DNA from: Shewanella profunda
Lineage (GTDB): Bacteria; Pseudomonadota; Gammaproteobacteria; Enterobacterales; Shewanellaceae
Reading direction: 5' to 3'
Assembly: GCF_023283765.1 (NCBI RefSeq)
Contig: NZ_JAKILG010000012.1
Coordinates: 39,071 to 103,070 of the forward strand
Length of the DNA: 64,000 nt
The position numbers and the translations under genes are program-made. How positions within the stretch are numbered: the first letter of the stretch is position 1; each line of letters starts with the position of its first letter. The notes below the pieces were generated by a model. It searched no databases and was not told the origin of the DNA. It saw only the letters and a program-made list of their open reading frames with translations. Of this stretch, positions 1 to 9,271 are shown in pieces.

Positions 1-830
1 GCAAAACGGATCGGCACTCTGACCCTATAGTGGCTTGCCAGTTTTTGGGGTGGTGCCTCAAATTGCCAAGTCTCAACGGCTTCTAGTGCGGCTTGATCTA
101 ACAAGCTAAACCCTGAACTTTTCACTAGGGTGAGTGCTAATTGCTCACCCAATTCGTTAAACATCACTTCTACCATTGCGGTGCCTTCTAACCCTTTTTT
201 ACGTGCCATGCGTGGATAATTGGGCTGAGGTGGTGGCGTGGTAAAGAGGGGTTTTTCTAATTCCACTATGTTGGTTTTAATGCTGGAGGTTTGGGGATAA
301 TGGGGTGTTAACTCAGTCTGCATAGCAGTATCAGATTCTTTTTCTTCTATTTTTGTTGTTTTTGTTTCGGAAAATTTAGATAACGTGAAATTCGCTAACT
401 GTGGTTCAGCTTGCGTTAGTTGATTAACGGTTTTAGGTTGGCTTGCCGTTTTAGTCGAAGAAGGTTTGAGCGCAGGCGTATCAATTGATTTTGATTGAAT
501 ACTGCTTTTTTCGATTTTTGCTGTGGATGTTGGCTCTGCCTTAGGTTCAGTGATTATAGGCTCAGTGGTTTTAGACTTAGTGGCGTTATGCTTAGTGGGT
601 TCAGGTTTAGTGGCTTTAGGCTTAGTGATGGTGGCCACTTCACTGTGAACGGTTTTTAGCGGCATAGTTAAATTGAGGCTCACATGGTTTGCGCTACGGT
701 TGAGTATGGACGCAGATGTCGTCGATATCGCATTCAATTGCTGTGGGACGACAGATGGCTGTGAGGCAATAACCCCTGTTTGGATGGCGATAGTTAACGC
801 GCCAAAGACCAGATATCGTTTCGGTGTCAC
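1..830 (-). CDS. tonB: TonB energy transducer (runs off the window start)
   Basis: The translated minus strand gives a TonB-family protein that transmits proton-motive force from an ExbB/ExbD complex to outer-membrane receptors. It has a hydrophobic N-terminal stretch, a long Thr/Lys/Pro-rich periplasmic spacer (repeated KPEPTK-, KSKTTEP-like units) and the C-terminal TonB fold: PNYPRMARKKGLEGTAMVE, then a W in LEAVETWQFEAP. The C-terminal end lies outside the window. The start is a GTG at 828-830 with AGGAG 11 bases upstream; no in-frame ATG fits. It is divergent from the heme receptor, with a Fur box between, so it is probably the iron-regulated TonB of the heme system. In Shewanella this gene usually heads tonB-exbB-exbD-hmu (inference). 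Confidence 0.9.
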   Translation of the reverse strand, partial: MTPKRYLVFGALTIAIQTGVIASQPSVVPQQLNAISTTSASILNRSANHVSLNLTMPLKTVHSEVATITKPKATKPEPTKHNATKSKTTEPIITEPKAEPTSTAKIEKSSIQSKSIDTPALKPSSTKTASQPKTVNQLTQAEPQLANFTLSKFSETKTTKIEEKESDTAMQTELTPHYPQTSSIKTNIVELEKPLFTTPPPQPNYPRMARKKGLEGTAMVEVMFNELGEQLALTLVKSSGFSLLDQAALEAVETWQFEAPPQKLASHYRVRVPIRF

Positions 831-914
831 AGCAATCTCATCTCCTAAAAAGGGATATATTCCGACGTTTAAGCATTTTCGCTAATTAAGATACTGCAAT
901 ATAAACAAGATCGC

Positions 915-935
915 AAATGATAATGATTTTCATTT
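915..935. promoter_or_regulatory. Fur box between tonB and the heme receptor
   Basis: The sequence AAATGATAATGATTTTCATTT is a near-match to the 19-bp Fur consensus (GATAATGATAATCATTATC) and is a partial palindrome. It sits in the divergent intergenic region, so it can repress both tonB and the hugA-hutX-hugZ operon when iron is sufficient. The match is direct; binding is inferred. Confidence 0.8.
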
Positions 936-1094
936 GATCTATTTTATTGTCTCAGGTAGAGTGCCAGCAATTGCTCGAATGGGCGCTTAAAAAAACAGCT
1001 GTTTCACTAATTTTACCCATATTGCACTTTTTTACAGGGTGTTGAGTCAGGGGAATTGAATGGAAATAACTGGATATCACTTGAGGATAAAGAG

Positions 1095-3200
1095 ATGAAG
1101 AAAAAGCCATTAGTCATCGCGATGGCGGTAGCGCTGGGTAGTACGGCATTAAGTTTTATGACATTAAGTTTTACATTAGCAGCCGAAGAAGTTGCTAAGA
1201 CTGTGACTCAAGAAAGTGCCGATAAAAAACTCGTCACCACCGAGTTTGATGAAGTGTTAGTGAGTGCAACGCGGATCAGCGAAAAAGTCTCCGAAACCAG
1301 TCGCAGTGTAGCTGTTGTGGGCGAAGAGCAGCTTACTATTGCTCAAGCTTCCTCCGTGGCGAATGCTCTTAAAAATGAGGCGAATATTACTCTGACTAAT
1401 GGTCCAAGAGCTTCATCGCAAGGGGTTGAAATCCGTGGTTTAAGCGGCGATAGGGTACTGCAAACGATCGATGGTGCGAGGCAAAATACCAGTTCTGGTC
1501 ACAGGGGCACATATTTTATGGATCCTGAGTTACTCAAATCGATTGAGGTAATACGTGGTCCTGCGAGTAGTTTGTGGGGGAGTGGTGCTCTAGGTGGTGT
1601 AGTCGCACAGAATACCAAGTCGGCAAAAGACTTTTTAGAGCCAAATGAGACATTTGGTGGTTATCTTCAGCAAGGTTATGAAACCAATGGCGATCGCGTT
1701 AAAACTAGCGGTGCCGTTTATGGACAAGAAGGCACGATTGATTGGTTACTTAATGGTTCCTACTTCGATTCAAATAATATTAAAACCGGTAACGATGAGA
1801 CCCTAACCAACAGCGCATCCGATGGTGGCAGTGGTTTGGCTAAACTGGGTTGGCAAGCCGATGAGGCGTCACGCTTAGAATTATCTGCAAGGGTTAATAA
1901 GATCAACGAATTAGTACCAAGTAATCCCTCAACGGTGGTAAGTAGTTCTGTTCCCTTAGTTAACCGCAAGACGGATGATCAAAATATCACATTAAATTAT
2001 AGTCTTAACCCTACCGATAACCCTTATCTGGATACTAAGGTACAAGTGTATTGGAATAGTACGGACTATGATGAAGACCGCGTGACTAAAGGTCAAAAGG
2101 ACAGTACTGAGTATCGGACCATAGGAGTGAATCTGAATAACAGTTCACGCTTAGGCAATACCCAGTTGACCTATGGGGTCGATGGTTACCGCGATACCAT
2201 AGAAACCGTTCGTGACGATACGGGGCAAACAGGGCAGCGCCCAGGAAACATTGACGGTGAAAGCACGGTTTGGGGCGCTTTTACCCGAGCAGATATTGAG
2301 TTGACTAAGACCCTCAACCTAGACGCAGCGCTGCGTTATGACAGCTTTAAAAATGACAGTAATAACCTCAATATGTCATCGGATGACAATGAGTTATCAC
2401 CCTCACTCGGACTGACTTGGCAGACTCTACCTTGGTTGACCTTAAGTGCCCGTTATGATCAAGCCTTCCGCGCACCAACGGTGGAGGAAATGTATTCTAG
2501 TGGAACCCACTACTGCATTCCGTCTATTCCAGGATTTTTACCCGAAGGATTGTGCAACACTTTTGCGACCAATCCGGATTTAAAGTCTGAAACAGCGCGC
2601 AATAAAGAAATTAAAGCTGACTTACGTTTTAGTGACTTGGCGGGTGATGACGAGCTGGCGGTTACCTTAAATATCTTCCGTAACGATGTGGACGATTTTA
2701 TCGTGCAGCAGGTTTCTGATCCGTTAATGGGTATTCCTGGTTTTGAGCAAACAACCTCATGGAATAACGTAGAAGATGCCCGTTTGACGGGGTTTGAATT
2801 AACTGGTCGTTATCGTATTGGTCAGACACGTTTAGCCATGAACTACGGCCAAACCCGCGGTGAAGACCGTAATACGGGGGAATATATTGAAGGTATGCCA
2901 GCCAATAAATTCAACATCGATTTATCCCAAGGCATTATGGATGGTGATATGAAACTGGGCACCCGAGTCACCTATGTCGCGAGTCAGTCGAATACGCCAG
3001 ATGGTTACAGCGTGGCTAAATACGATGATTACAAATTATGGGATATCTATGTTGCATGGGAGCCTACTATGGGGGTGATGTCTGGTGTAAGAGTGGATTT
3101 TGCCATTGAAAATATCGGTGATGAGCAGTATCAACAGGCATGGCAAACCTTGTATCAGCCGGGTCGAAATATGAAATTATCGGCGCGCTATATGTTCTAA
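1095..3200 (+). CDS. hugA: TonB-dependent heme/hemoglobin outer-membrane receptor
   Basis: A 701-residue outer-membrane receptor that imports heme. It has a signal peptide (MKKKPLVIAMAVALG..., cleavage near LAA), a plug domain (residues about 60-170, with VSATRISE and IRGLSGDRV) and a 22-strand barrel ending in an aromatic residue (ARYMF). The heme-receptor hallmark is present: FRAP near residue 458, a conserved His at about 472 (GTHY) and NPDL shortly after. The ATG at 1095 follows GAGGA at 7 bases and starts a normal signal peptide; the ATG at 1056 would add 13 non-signal residues. It is first in an operon with hutX and hugZ and lies behind a Fur box. HugA, HutA and HmuR are names for the same type. 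Confidence 0.93.
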   Translation: MKKKPLVIAMAVALGSTALSFMTLSFTLAAEEVAKTVTQESADKKLVTTEFDEVLVSATRISEKVSETSRSVAVVGEEQLTIAQASSVANALKNEANITLTNGPRASSQGVEIRGLSGDRVLQTIDGARQNTSSGHRGTYFMDPELLKSIEVIRGPASSLWGSGALGGVVAQNTKSAKDFLEPNETFGGYLQQGYETNGDRVKTSGAVYGQEGTIDWLLNGSYFDSNNIKTGNDETLTNSASDGGSGLAKLGWQADEASRLELSARVNKINELVPSNPSTVVSSSVPLVNRKTDDQNITLNYSLNPTDNPYLDTKVQVYWNSTDYDEDRVTKGQKDSTEYRTIGVNLNNSSRLGNTQLTYGVDGYRDTIETVRDDTGQTGQRPGNIDGESTVWGAFTRADIELTKTLNLDAALRYDSFKNDSNNLNMSSDDNELSPSLGLTWQTLPWLTLSARYDQAFRAPTVEEMYSSGTHYCIPSIPGFLPEGLCNTFATNPDLKSETARNKEIKADLRFSDLAGDDELAVTLNIFRNDVDDFIVQQVSDPLMGIPGFEQTTSWNNVEDARLTGFELTGRYRIGQTRLAMNYGQTRGEDRNTGEYIEGMPANKFNIDLSQGIMDGDMKLGTRVTYVASQSNTPDGYSVAKYDDYKLWDIYVAWEPTMGVMSGVRVDFAIENIGDEQYQQAWQTLYQPGRNMKLSARYMF

Positions 3201-3226
3201 ACTTCAGTTTGAGGAGCAAGATAAAG

Positions 3227-3787
3227 ATGACTCTTGATACTAATATCGTGGCAAGTATCGCCCCTGATACAGAACACGCCGCGCGCCATATCATGCTTAG
3301 ACAACGATTTGAGCAACAAGCCGATTTAATGCCAGCACAGCTTGCCAGTGAATTAGGCATCGCCGAGATAGAAGTAGTTGCAGCATTACCGCCGGAGCAA
3401 GTGGTTTTTATACCGTTAACTCAGCTTGATACTTTGCTGCAAGCACTACCAGAGTGGGGAAACTTAACCACTATTGTGATGCTTTCTGGCAGTGTATTTG
3501 AATTTAAAGGTGATTTCCCCCAGGGCAAATATGTCCACGGCTATTACAACCTTTATAGTAAAGGTGATGGTTTACATGGACACCTCAAACTAGATGCAAT
3601 GCGCGGTATCGCGTTAATCAGCCGCCCATTTAGGGGCAGTGAGAGCCATTCGATCAACTTTTTTGGGAATGAAGGTGAGGTGGTTTTTAAAGTGTATTTA
3701 GGTCGTGATAAACAAAGGGCGTTATTTCCTGAGCAAGTACGCCAATTTAAAGCGTTAGCTGCCACTTTTGCATCGTCACAGATCTAA
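3227..3787 (+). CDS. hutX: Cytosolic heme carrier HutX
   Basis: A 186-residue HutX/HuvX-family protein. In Vibrio, HutX binds heme in the cytoplasm and passes it to HutZ. The N-terminal part has a helix-turn-helix-like segment (MPAQLASELGIAEIEVVAALP), and the core has the family pattern GSVFEFKGDFPQGK and YYNLYSKGDGLHGHLK. The start ATG 3227 follows GAGGAG at 3211. It lies 26 bases after hugA and 51 before hugZ, so it is co-transcribed under the same Fur box. No cysteine or membrane segment is present, which fits a soluble carrier. Confidence 0.9.
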   Translation: MTLDTNIVASIAPDTEHAARHIMLRQRFEQQADLMPAQLASELGIAEIEVVAALPPEQVVFIPLTQLDTLLQALPEWGNLTTIVMLSGSVFEFKGDFPQGKYVHGYYNLYSKGDGLHGHLKLDAMRGIALISRPFRGSESHSINFFGNEGEVVFKVYLGRDKQRALFPEQVRQFKALAATFASSQI

Positions 3788-3838
3788 GCTGATCTGCGCT
3801 AAAGAATCAACTTAATTTGAATGAGAGGAACAACGCCA

Positions 3839-4396
3839 ATGAAGCCTGAAATGACCGAGCAAGAACAGCGTTTAAGGGACAAATTGTTACCCGAAATTGA
3901 AGCTTTTAAGCAGCAAAAAGAAACCCTGCAATTAGCAACCGTTGATATTAATGGTCAACCCAATGCTAGTTATGCGCCCTTTGCGCTGGCCGATGATGGA
4001 TTCTATATTCTAGTGAGTGATCTCGCTAGACATGGTCATAACCTAAAACATTCAGCCAAAGTGTCAGTGATGTTGGTGGAAGATGAAACAGCAGCCAAAT
4101 CTGTATTTGCCCGCAAACGTTTGACCTTCGATGCGATTGCCGAAGCGGTTCCCCGTGATACTCCCGCTTTTAGCAAAGGTGTTGCGGCGTTATCCGCCCG
4201 CTTTGGTGAAATGTCCGATAATCTTGCTGCGTTGACGGATTTTAATTTATATAAACTCGCGCCCCATCAAGGTTTATATGTGAAAGGTTTCGGCCAAGCC
4301 TTTAGCCTGAGCGGCGCAGAACTATTAGATGTGGATTGGAAACGTGATGGTCACCATGGCACACCTAAAACGCCAGAAAATATGCAAGTCGCTTAG
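3839..4396 (+). CDS. hugZ: Heme-degrading HugZ/HutZ family protein
   Basis: A 185-residue member of the split-barrel flavin/heme-binding family (pyridoxamine-phosphate-oxidase-like). HugZ and HutZ cleave heme to free iron. Seen in the sequence: the split-barrel core (LATVDINGQPNASYAPFALADDGFYILVSDLARH) and the C-terminal loop DGHHGTPKTPENMQ, whose histidine supplies the heme ligand in HugZ. The ATG at 3839 has GAGAGGAA upstream. It is last in the hugA-hutX-hugZ operon, with a terminator-like hairpin about 45 bases later. It resembles PNPOx-type proteins in fold only; the operon context and His-rich C-terminus decide for heme. Confidence 0.9.
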   Translation: MKPEMTEQEQRLRDKLLPEIEAFKQQKETLQLATVDINGQPNASYAPFALADDGFYILVSDLARHGHNLKHSAKVSVMLVEDETAAKSVFARKRLTFDAIAEAVPRDTPAFSKGVAALSARFGEMSDNLAALTDFNLYKLAPHQGLYVKGFGQAFSLSGAELLDVDWKRDGHHGTPKTPENMQVA

Positions 4397-4440
4397 GTTT
4401 TTATCCGGTTATTTGTCTACCTAAGTTAGGCCCATTCAAC

Positions 4441-4485
4441 AGTGCCAAATTCTCAATCCATGTGAGTTTGGCATTTGCGTTTTTA
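4441..4485 (+). terminator. Terminator of the heme operon
   Basis: Inverted repeat TGCCAAA (4443-4449) / TTTGGCA (4467-4473), extended inside by TCTCA/TGAG, followed by a T-rich run (gcgttttt). It lies 45 bases after hugZ. Confidence 0.6.
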
Positions 4486-4578
4486 AGTTAATATGGCAAT
4501 AGTACACATTCGCCCTTGAATTCTCCTTTAATAGGCAGCATCTCTCCTATGCCTGAATGACAGTTCTCTACCCGAAGG

Positions 4579-6480
4579 ATGCCAAGAGTGCATGAGCCTA
4601 CCGCTAAATCATCTGAATCCACTAAAACTGACTCTGAGTCTGTTAATCGCCAGCAACAAACACAATCTCCATTCGTCTCTGACGCAGCTAAAAATCCAAC
4701 CTCAAAGATACGCCAACGACCGGTATTACCTTGGATTGCGGGTTTTCTTAAGCCATATAAGTTTAAAGTGGTCGCCGCGATTATCTTTTTGATGATAGGT
4801 TCACTCGCTTGGTTGTCACTCGGTCAAGGAGTACGCTTGATGGTGGACGAGGGCTTTGTGCGGGATAATGCGCAGCGCTTAAATGAAATCATACTGTTAG
4901 TGCTTGTTATTACTGCGGTGAGTGGTGCAGCGGTGTTCTGTCGTTTTTATTTAATGACTTGGCTTGGCGAGCGTGTCAGCGCTGATATTCGTCTTACTGT
5001 TTATAATCAACTGCTTAAACTTTCTCCTGCCTTTTACGCTAAGGTGCGAACTGGTGAAGTGATTTCCCGTTTTACCGCCGACTCAACCTTGCTACAAACT
5101 GTGGTGGGGTCGAGCCTTTCTATGGCATTGCGCTCTGGCGTAACTGTGCTTGGCGGTTTAGTCATGATGGGTATTACCAGCGTAAAAATGACCTTATTAG
5201 TACTATTGGCCGTGCCTTTAGTGCTGGGGCCTGTGATCTTTTTCGGTCGAAAAGTACGCATACTTGCGCGTGAAAGCCAAGATAGGGTTGCCGATCTTGG
5301 TGCCTACGTGGATGAAACACTCCATGAGATCCACACGGTACAAGCCTATGGGCATGAGGATAAAGATCGCAGTTTATTTAATACCCGCGTTGAAGATGTG
5401 ATGTCGGCGGCAAGCGGTAGAATTCGTTATCGTGCTCTGCTTATTTCATCCGTGATGTTTTTAAGTATCGCCGCCATTGCTATGGTGACTTGGGTTGGTG
5501 CCCACGATGTGATGGCGGGAACAATGACGGGTGGTGAATTATCAGCCTTTATGTTTTATGCCGTTATGGTGGCCGGCGCAGTGGCAACCATTAGTGAGGT
5601 GATAGGCGAGATCCAGCGGGCGTCTGGCGCCGCCGAACGTTTAATCGAACTGGCTGAAACGCAAGTGGATATTCCCGTTGCAACTCATCCTGTGAGTTTA
5701 CCCGCCGATGTTAGTGGTGAGCTAGTTATTGAGGGACTCAGTTTTGCTTATCCTGAGCAGGACACCTTAGTGCTTAAAGAACTCAATATGACGATTACCG
5801 CCGGTGAGCGGGTCGCCTTAGTGGGGCCAAGCGGCGCGGGTAAAAGCACCTTATTCCAGTTATTACAGCGCTTTTACGTCCCCAGTGCTGGCAGTATTCG
5901 GCTCGAAGGGATTGATATTGCGAAGTTAACACCACAGGAATTACGAGCACAGTTTGCTTTAGTGCCACAGGATTCAGTGATCTTTGCAACCAGCGTACTT
6001 GAAAACGTGCGTTATGGCCGAGTCGATGCAACCGAGCAGGAAGTGATTGATGCTTGTATTGCAGCCAGGGCCCATGAGTTTATTAGCGAGTTCAGTGACG
6101 GTTATCAAACCTATTTAGGCGAGCGTGGTGTGCGACTTTCTGGCGGGCAAAAACAACGCATAGCGATAGCACGAGCGATTTTGGCAGACAGACCAATATT
6201 GTTACTCGATGAGGCGACCAGTGCTTTAGATGCAGTCAGCGAGCAGAAAGTAAAGCAAGCTCTGGACGTATTGATGGTGGGTAAAACCACCTTGATTATT
6301 GCCCATCGTTTATCGACGGTTATCAATGCGGATAGGATTTTTGTCTTTGATAAGGGTGAGATTATCGCCAGCGGCCGCCATCAAGAGTTGATGCAATCGA
6401 ATGCGTTATATCGCGAATTTGCCAGTCTTCAATTGTTAACCGAAGAGGCCAATGCCAGCGCCTTGAGTGATATTGTCTAA
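4579..6480 (+). CDS. ABC exporter, fused membrane and ATPase half-transporter (MsbA-like)
   Basis: A 633-residue half-transporter that works as a homodimer to export a hydrophobic substrate. Residues 1-45 are polar and Ser/Thr/Gln-rich. Six membrane segments follow (about 55-340), with RTGEVISRFTAD in the coupling region. The ATPase domain has Walker A GPSGAGKST, Q-loop ALVPQDS, signature LSGGQKQR, Walker B ILLLDEATSALD and H-loop IIAHRLST, all intact. The ATG at 4579 has AAGG just upstream. The substrate cannot be told from sequence. It lies downstream of the heme genes but behind their terminator, so a heme role is not supported. Family: lipid A/multidrug-type exporters. Confidence 0.88.
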   Translation: MPRVHEPTAKSSESTKTDSESVNRQQQTQSPFVSDAAKNPTSKIRQRPVLPWIAGFLKPYKFKVVAAIIFLMIGSLAWLSLGQGVRLMVDEGFVRDNAQRLNEIILLVLVITAVSGAAVFCRFYLMTWLGERVSADIRLTVYNQLLKLSPAFYAKVRTGEVISRFTADSTLLQTVVGSSLSMALRSGVTVLGGLVMMGITSVKMTLLVLLAVPLVLGPVIFFGRKVRILARESQDRVADLGAYVDETLHEIHTVQAYGHEDKDRSLFNTRVEDVMSAASGRIRYRALLISSVMFLSIAAIAMVTWVGAHDVMAGTMTGGELSAFMFYAVMVAGAVATISEVIGEIQRASGAAERLIELAETQVDIPVATHPVSLPADVSGELVIEGLSFAYPEQDTLVLKELNMTITAGERVALVGPSGAGKSTLFQLLQRFYVPSAGSIRLEGIDIAKLTPQELRAQFALVPQDSVIFATSVLENVRYGRVDATEQEVIDACIAARAHEFISEFSDGYQTYLGERGVRLSGGQKQRIAIARAILADRPILLLDEATSALDAVSEQKVKQALDVLMVGKTTLIIAHRLSTVINADRIFVFDKGEIIASGRHQELMQSNALYREFASLQLLTEEANASALSDIV

Positions 6481-6491
6481 GCTAAAATAAA

Positions 6492-6536
6492 CCCCAGTGG
6501 TTAACTACAACACACGGTTGTAGTTAACCACTGGGG
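6492..6536. terminator. Perfect 20-bp-stem hairpin between convergent genes
   Basis: Stem 6492-6511 is exactly complementary to 6517-6536 with a 5-base loop. It sits between the convergent ends of the ABC exporter and the acyl-CoA ligase. An A/T-rich tract lies on each side (TTATTTTAG on the minus strand; eight T from about 6550 on plus), so it can act as a bidirectional terminator. The stem is longer than usual. Confidence 0.65.
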
Positions 6537-6556
6537 AGATCGGACGCCTATTTTTT

Positions 6557-8158
6557 TTAAGCTTGGTCTTTGAGTTCGCGACGCAGAATTTTACCTACGG
6601 TACTCTTTGGCAATTGCGCCATAAATTCAATTATTTTGGGCAATTTGTAGCCTGTTAATTGCTCGCGGCAATAACGTAAAATCGCACTTTTAGCCTGTTC
6701 ATGATCGAGAGCATTGTCCTTGAGGACGATAAAGGCTTTTACCGCCTCCCCCGAGTGCTCATCTTTTACGCCAACAACGGCGCACTCAATGATATCGGGG
6801 TGACTGGCTAATACATTCTCTACCTCATTGGGATAGACGTTAAAGCCAGAAACTATGATCATATCTTTTTTGCGATCGACAATTTGGTGAAAACCTTCCT
6901 CGGTGGCGATGGCAATGTCCCCTGTTTTGAAAAAACCATCTTCAGTCATCGCATTGGCGGTTTCCTGTGGATTATTCCAATACCCAAGCATTACCTGCGG
7001 GCCGCGGGCGGCAAGCTCTCCTGCGATACCTAACGGTACTTCGTTGTTATTTTCATCCAAGAGCTTAACTTCTGTACCAATCACGGGTTTACCTATAGTG
7101 CCAAGCTTTTGATAACCTGGTGAATTAAGTGAGATGACAGGTGATGTTTCGGAAAGGCCATAACCTTCACTGATCATATTGCCCGTGGTTTGCTGCCAAA
7201 TATTGGCTGCCGCGGCGGTGAGTGCTGTACCGCCAGAGATAGTAATTTTTAAGTGGCTAAAGTCGAGTGCTTTAAATTCGGGTTGATGGCACAGGGCGAC
7301 AAATAGCGTGTTCAGTCCGGCAAAGCCAGTAAAAGGGTATTTAGCTAAGGTTTTTATCAAGCCGCTGATATCCCGCGGATTAGGGATCAGAACTGAGCAA
7401 CCTCCGCACTCAAAATACAGCACTAGGTTCACCATAAAAGCATAAATATGGTAAATCGGTAATGGCGCAACGAAGATATCTTCGCCTTCAGATATCACGC
7501 TACCAATGCGGGATTTTACCTGCGCTGCGTTGGCGAGCATATTACCGTGGGTTAACATGGCTCCCTTAGATAATCCGGTTGTACCGCCCGTGTATTGCAG
7601 TGCAGAAAGATCATCGAGTGTAGGTACAACGCGGGTAAAGGTCAGTTCGGCTCCTTGCTTTAAAATCTGACAGAACGTGATGTTTTTGAGGCCTGTCTTA
7701 GGTTGAATTTGAGGCTCTATTAAATCCAAAGCGTGGGTTGAGATAACTAACTCTATCCCGGTTGTTGCGACCACTTTTGCTAAGGTTGGCAGTAAATCCG
7801 ATAGTACGACTAAGGCTTTGGCTCCTGAATCATTAAACTGATGAATAAGTTCACGCTCGGTATAGAGAGGATTGGTGTTTACAAGAATGAGCCCAGCCCT
7901 GATAGCACCGTAGGCTGCAATAACAAATTGAGTGATATTAGGTAATTGGATGGCAATACGATCGCCAGGTTTGAGTTGGGTCTTATTTTGCAAATAGGCG
8001 GCAAAGTAACGGGAATCGCGCTCTATCTCATTAAAACTGCTGGTTTTACCCAAGCAGGCATAGGCGGGTTTGTCACCATAGCGTAGGCTGGTTTTTTCGA
8101 TCAGATCGACGAGTGATGAGTAGCCTAGTTTGAGTTGGGAGTCTTGATCATATGCCAT
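6557..8158 (-). CDS. fadD: Long-chain fatty-acid-CoA ligase (AMP-forming)
   Basis: A 533-residue ANL-superfamily enzyme that activates a fatty acid to acyl-AMP and then acyl-CoA. Motifs: phosphate-binding P-loop YTGGTTGLSKGAM, GYGLSETSP (A5-like), the TGD motif in FFKTGDIA, DRKKDMIIVSGFNVYP hinge, and C-terminal PKSTVGKILRREL with the catalytic lysine. The ATG at 8158 follows GAGG by 9 bases; an upstream in-frame TTG at 8173 overlaps this ribosome site and is rejected. It is monocistronic and convergent with the ABC exporter. FadD is the best match by length and motifs, but Shewanella carries several paralogues, so the chain-length preference is unknown. Confidence 0.88.
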   Translation of the reverse strand: MAYDQDSQLKLGYSSLVDLIEKTSLRYGDKPAYACLGKTSSFNEIERDSRYFAAYLQNKTQLKPGDRIAIQLPNITQFVIAAYGAIRAGLILVNTNPLYTERELIHQFNDSGAKALVVLSDLLPTLAKVVATTGIELVISTHALDLIEPQIQPKTGLKNITFCQILKQGAELTFTRVVPTLDDLSALQYTGGTTGLSKGAMLTHGNMLANAAQVKSRIGSVISEGEDIFVAPLPIYHIYAFMVNLVLYFECGGCSVLIPNPRDISGLIKTLAKYPFTGFAGLNTLFVALCHQPEFKALDFSHLKITISGGTALTAAAANIWQQTTGNMISEGYGLSETSPVISLNSPGYQKLGTIGKPVIGTEVKLLDENNNEVPLGIAGELAARGPQVMLGYWNNPQETANAMTEDGFFKTGDIAIATEEGFHQIVDRKKDMIIVSGFNVYPNEVENVLASHPDIIECAVVGVKDEHSGEAVKAFIVLKDNALDHEQAKSAILRYCREQLTGYKLPKIIEFMAQLPKSTVGKILRRELKDQA

Positions 8159-8479
8159 ACTTAACTGCCTCAATTATGTGTTTATTCGTTGTTATTATTT
8201 TGAAATCAAAATATGTCTAGATTAGAGGTTTTTTACCTCTTAGGTCAATGTTTATCGAGAAAAACATCTCTAGGTTGAGAGCGCTATCTTTATGTAACAA
8301 ATAATCTTTTTACTCTAAAAGCTAACGACTTACCTCTAGTTTGAGTTTTATTTATGGTCGCAGGATTTGAGTTAATACTGAATTAATTTTGTTTACATCA
8401 AGTATGGAAAAATGAGGTGTCTTGTAGTTATTAGTTACCTGCTTATTTCTTTTGGGGTGGCATAATTTAATGTGTATTT
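8159..8479. other. Intergenic region upstream of the acyl-CoA ligase
   Basis: About 320 AT-rich bases with no convincing ORF. The only structure seen is a short hairpin AGAGGT-N5-ACCTCT at 8224-8240, which would lie in the leader of the acyl-CoA ligase. No clear FadR or PsrA operator was recognised. Confidence 0.4.
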
Positions 8480-9271
8480 TTATGCTGATCCGGCTGGCAG
8501 TTTTTCATCTTTACGTAGAGTGAGCACTTCATAACCGGAACTCGTTACTAAAATCGTGTGCTCTGATTGTGCTGATAGCTTTTTGTCACGAGTAATGACA
8601 GTCCATCCATCTTTTTTTGTTTTCACTTTTTCTGAACCTTGGTTCACCATAGGCTCTATTGTAAAAATCATGCCCTCTTTCAGTATAAGACCATGATTTT
8701 TATGTCCATAGTGAAGTATTTGTGGTTCTTCATGCATTTCTCGACCAATTCCATGCCCACAATATTCTCTTACAACGCTGTAGCCGTGATCCTCGACATA
8801 TCGTTGGATGGCATAGCCAATATCCCCAAGTCTGGCACCTGGCTTAACTTGCTTAATACCTTCCCACATAGCAGAGTAAGTAACCTCCACTAGCTTAGTG
8901 GCTAAAGGCATTGCTTCTGGCATCACATACATTTTACTAGAGTCAGCAATAAAACCATTTTTCTCTAACGTAATATCTAAATTGATAATATCTCGATTTT
9001 TAAGGTGTTGGTTCACAGAAGGAACACCATGACAGACGACTTCATTGATGGATGAATTTAGCACATATTGATAGCCATATTGCCCCTTGCTAGCGGGTCG
9101 AGCATTGAGCTCATTAACAATAAAGTCTTCAACTTTGTTGTTAATGTCCATAGTCGTTAAACCCGGCCTTACGTACGAGTCCAACATATGAAACACCTGT
9201 GCAAGTAGCGCCCCAGCGTTGCGCATCAATTCGATTTCTGCGGCAGATTTGATGTTCACGCTGTTATTCAT
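8480..9271 (-). CDS. map: Type I methionine aminopeptidase (second, accessory type)
   Basis: A 263-residue enzyme that removes the initiator Met from proteins. All five metal ligands are present: D99 (INLDIT), D110 (FIADSSK), H173 (YCGHGIG), E206 (FTIEP) and E237 (QSEHT). The substrate-site histidines H81 and H180 are also there. It is not next to rpsB, where the housekeeping map usually lies, so it is probably an extra copy. Its start overlaps the end of the ParD-like gene by 8 bases, which implies translational coupling. There is no N-terminal zinc-finger extension. Confidence 0.9.
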   Translation of the reverse strand: MNNSVNIKSAAEIELMRNAGALLAQVFHMLDSYVRPGLTTMDINNKVEDFIVNELNARPASKGQYGYQYVLNSSINEVVCHGVPSVNQHLKNRDIINLDITLEKNGFIADSSKMYVMPEAMPLATKLVEVTYSAMWEGIKQVKPGARLGDIGYAIQRYVEDHGYSVVREYCGHGIGREMHEEPQILHYGHKNHGLILKEGMIFTIEPMVNQGSEKVKTKKDGWTVITRDKKLSAQSEHTILVTSSGYEVLTLRKDEKLPAGSA

